Below, one piece after another: positions 55,101-56,320 of a stretch of DNA of 56,320 bases. Each line of letters opens with the position of its first letter. Position 1 is the stretch's first letter. This DNA is from Gracilimonas sp040877545 (lineage in GTDB: Bacteria > Bacteroidota > Rhodothermia > Balneolales > Balneolaceae), in assembly GCA_040877545.1 (NCBI GenBank), contig JBBDNN010000100.1, positions 1 through 56,320 of the forward strand, in the 5' to 3' direction. A program made the position numbers and the translations under genes. The notes below the pieces were generated by a model that was given only the letters and a program-made list of their open reading frames with translations, did not search any database and was not told where the DNA came from.

Positions 55101-55259
55101 GATGGCATAATTGCCGTTCCAATTCGAATTACCGGTACCTCTGCCAGCCCAAGAGTGGGGCCTGATGATGATGTGATAAAACAAATCATCGAAGATTACC
55201 TGAAAGACAAGGGCGGTGATTTACTCGACAGGCTTTTTGGTGGAAATGGCAACAGGTAA
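52164..55259 (+). CDS. AsmA-like envelope protein
   Basis: A 1031-residue protein with one N-terminal membrane helix (about 5-25) and a long periplasmic beta-rich part. It fits AsmA/YhdP-type bridge proteins: the opening ILAGVVIFITVLLIALNL, FKTFPRLGVELDKF after it, and repeated SGSIDRPL/LSGTINSPL-like units throughout, with AsmA_2-type C-terminus. Such proteins are thought to conduct phospholipids across the envelope. That role is by family, not shown here. Confidence 0.82.
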   Translation: MKLFLKILAGVVIFITVLLIALNLYLTDERLKSMILPEVREIVGTEVQVENMSLTFFKTFPRLGVELDKFLLPDPNGEPVATFEELLVGVELFPLMRNEISISELIMNQPVLDYHVLADSTSNIDFLLDLAEEPEEPQEEEGYSIAIPNFSINSATINYRDDTGNLVVTMSDLDADISLQFADLIESTIEAELGSLSAMVDSVNYVDDLSLSLSQTSTIDLENEEISINEGVFSIRGLALNMNGSVTSWSSDPVLDINFSSSSENFGEILRLAPPEYDEYLADLESRGSLLLEGSVSGIYTEENLPDFNMILTVVDGYLKNPELPDAIEDIQIELSASNDLVTIQEIQATAAGNSITASGSIDRPLEDDGVFSMNVHGDLDLATVSRFYPIEEFEIQQLSGILATNMSAEGSMDNPEEASFSGNFSLRNGMLQYADVSQPIEGINANVQASQDLITIRSMEFTAATNEFSMSGTINSPLNENNRAVDLAADLNFDLSTIKDFYPIDEDTLQLRGQLVANFQLQGRADPDQIEQVIQNGTINLQNGYIRYEEIGEPLEDITLVAEVTGTRLNIREGYLKTGENELSVNGAVLNYLSDEPRFDLALRGDAKLSDVSSYYSMEPWIQELLGNANLNLNAEGPAGDPQQISLNGSMSLANVHASGDSLPLPVSDLRGELSVTPQAMSLNNFFMNFGESDIQLEGQLENYLLFLEENPSGNTLPSITGTYKSNLLNMDEMIDWEDESEDPVLIKLPDMNSSVTAEINRLLILGLEITDISGKGGTTPSQITLEDATATLFGGTATGNMIWDVPSPDRTSITFSGGLEELTAEAFFRDTGFLGEGSTLHEYLSGSFSADINYSSELDEMLSPDITTTDAEGTFGMTRARLSGHPIQQEVADFLKTNELASLALDEWTSTFSIKNDILTFSDLNITSEDIGIELNGTQHMITDKIDYRATLSLPERFKRGIASVLPDRAVDALQRDDGIIAVPIRITGTSASPRVGPDDDVIKQIIEDYLKDKGGDLLDRLFGGNGNR

Positions 55260-55358
55260 TTGTTTTAAGTATTGACAGAGTGAAGAATGTATAAATTCAG
55301 TTAAACGACTGTTAAATTTATTTAGAAGAATAACGAATTATTAGGATTTATTTTTAGA

Positions 55359-56168
55359 ATGAAGTATCAGAAAGAGCTAAAAACTGCAAAAAGAGCGGCA
55401 AGAGAAGCATCAAAAATTATTAGAAAATATGCGGAGGATGAGAATTTTACGATAAAGCTGAAAAGGAAAAATGATTTAGTAACGGATGCGGACTTACAGT
55501 CACAAAAGAAGATTATAGAAGTGATTCAATCCGTTTTTCCCGAGGATAAAATACTGGCCGAAGAATCCGAAAGTATGACATCGCTTCCCGACGGAAGGGT
55601 TTGGATAATTGATCCGATAGATGGCACCACAAACTTTGCACATGCTTTTCCCATCTATTGTGTTTCCATTGCGTTGTGGGATCAAAAAAAGCCGCAGGTT
55701 GGATTGGTGCTTGAGGTAGTGAATGATGAACTCTTTACAGCAGTGACTGGTGAGGGCGCCTTTCTGAATGGAAAGCAGATTCATGTCTCAGAAAATAATG
55801 AACCATCTTCTTCTTTAATAGGGACCGGTTTCCCCTACAACAACCTGCACCTGGTAGATAATTATTTGAAGCTGTTTAAAACCTTAATGAAAGAAACCCA
55901 TGGCCTTCGCCGCCCCGGTTCTGCCGCCTGGGATTTTTGTAATGTGGCATGTGGCAGGTTTGAAGGCTTTTATGAATACGGCCTCAGTTCATGGGATGTA
56001 GCTGCCGGAGCCCTCATCATTACAGAAGCCGGAGGAGTGATTACCGACTGGAAAGGCGAAGATAACTGGGTTTTTGGGCAACGGGTAATTGCCGGAAACC
56101 CAACTATTCATGCATTTCTGAAAGATCAAATTACTGAGCATTTTGATGAAGGTGAGTTGGAAGAATGA
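55359..56168 (+). CDS. suhB: Inositol monophosphatase family protein (SuhB-like)
   Basis: Mg2+ phosphatase of the IMPase superfamily. Metal-binding motifs: ILAEESE (Glu), WIIDPIDGTTNFAHAFP (DPxDGT), and WDVAAGALIITEAGG (WDxAAG). Length 269 is typical. SuhB can also act on ribosome maturation; substrate is not fixed by sequence. Tandem after the AsmA-like gene at 100 bases. Confidence 0.9.
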   Translation: MKYQKELKTAKRAAREASKIIRKYAEDENFTIKLKRKNDLVTDADLQSQKKIIEVIQSVFPEDKILAEESESMTSLPDGRVWIIDPIDGTTNFAHAFPIYCVSIALWDQKKPQVGLVLEVVNDELFTAVTGEGAFLNGKQIHVSENNEPSSSLIGTGFPYNNLHLVDNYLKLFKTLMKETHGLRRPGSAAWDFCNVACGRFEGFYEYGLSSWDVAAGALIITEAGGVITDWKGEDNWVFGQRVIAGNPTIHAFLKDQITEHFDEGELEE

Positions 56169-56242
56169 TGAGTTAAGATTTCACCTTGCATGCGATGACT
56201 ATGATCACACCGAGAAGAATTTATTTAGCAGGTTAGTATAAA

Positions 56243-56320
56243 ATGAACATAATTTTTAGAAGATCTGAATTATTCGATCTGAATCTTTTGGAGCAAATCG
56301 AGCAGAAGTCTCTCCCTTTT
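56243..56320 (+). CDS. Possible 5-prime end of a gene cut by the window edge
   Basis: ATG 56243 opens a 26-codon frame (MNIIFRRSELFDLNLLEQIE and on) that runs off the end of the window. No family can be recognised from this length; no ribosome binding site is clear. Confidence 0.3.
   Translation, partial: MNIIFRRSELFDLNLLEQIEQKSLPF

Noticed and set aside
1..56320. CRISPR array, tRNA or rRNA genes, prophage
   Set aside because: No regularly spaced repeats, no tRNA- or rRNA-like stretches and no phage structural genes were seen on either strand.

Overview
The window looks like a chromosomal stretch from a member of the Balneolota (Balneolaceae-like; the wider Rhodothermota/Bacteroidota group is the fallback). 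The basis is AT-leaning DNA, weak ribosome binding sites, several secreted proteins ending in the NYPNPFNP-type C-terminal sorting domain of the type IX secretion system (T9SS), a PID-CTERM protein, a Hc1-type histone H1-like protein and DUF502, DoxX and AsmA housekeeping neighbours. The taxon is inferred from protein style only.

Layout. (1) 1-7.1 kb is an accessory hemicellulose region. A T9SS-secreted GH10 xylanase, with a xylan-binding module embedded in its barrel, stands divergently from a CE4 polysaccharide deacetylase; a lipoprotein GH5 mannanase follows. Decayed genes (histidine kinase tail, truA-like piece, IS3-type OrfA start) surround them, and a LacI-type operator sits before the xylanase. 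(2) 7.1-13.9 kb holds a possible structured RNA with a terminator, a small coiled-coil membrane protein, and two T9SS cargo proteins (a multidomain beta-sandwich protein and a secreted endonuclease I) with a PID-CTERM mini-protein between them. (3) 14.1-21.5 kb is a murein-salvage set: a BadF/MurK-like sugar kinase with no normal start codon, NagZ, NamZ, an N-acetylmuramoyl-L-alanine amidase, and nearby a D-amino acid oxidase. (4) 21.6-24.4 kb holds a lipoprotein, a lone response regulator, a frameshifted GVT-repeat membrane protein and an outer-membrane barrel protein. (5) 24.4-34.8 kb is core metabolism: ferredoxin-NADP reductase, DUF502, alaS, the pdhA-pdhB-pdhC operon, a Ca2+/Na+ antiporter with a coupled 38-codon ORF, and a small histone-like gene. 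(6) 34.8-43.0 kb carries a cytidine deaminase/amino acid kinase-fold pair, penicillin acylase-family hydrolase, exonuclease, asparaginase and an EF-G paralogue. (7) 43.1-47.6 kb carries a cation efflux protein, a decayed MNT-HepT toxin-antitoxin pair, a metallo-hydrolase, DoxX and a CrtI/PYROXD2-like oxidoreductase. (8) 47.6-56.3 kb is alr, FKBP, rpiB-glyA-tatC, an AsmA-like protein and an inositol monophosphatase.

The most unusual items are the embedded CBM60/36-like module, the compact murein-salvage locus with its start-less kinase, the single-base frameshift in the GVT-repeat protein, the two-lesion HepT with a truncated antitoxin, and several families of low-complexity intergenic inverted repeats. 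I found no tRNA, rRNA or CRISPR array. I did not see a clearly new multi-gene defence or signalling system; the murein-salvage cluster is the best candidate for a coherent system.
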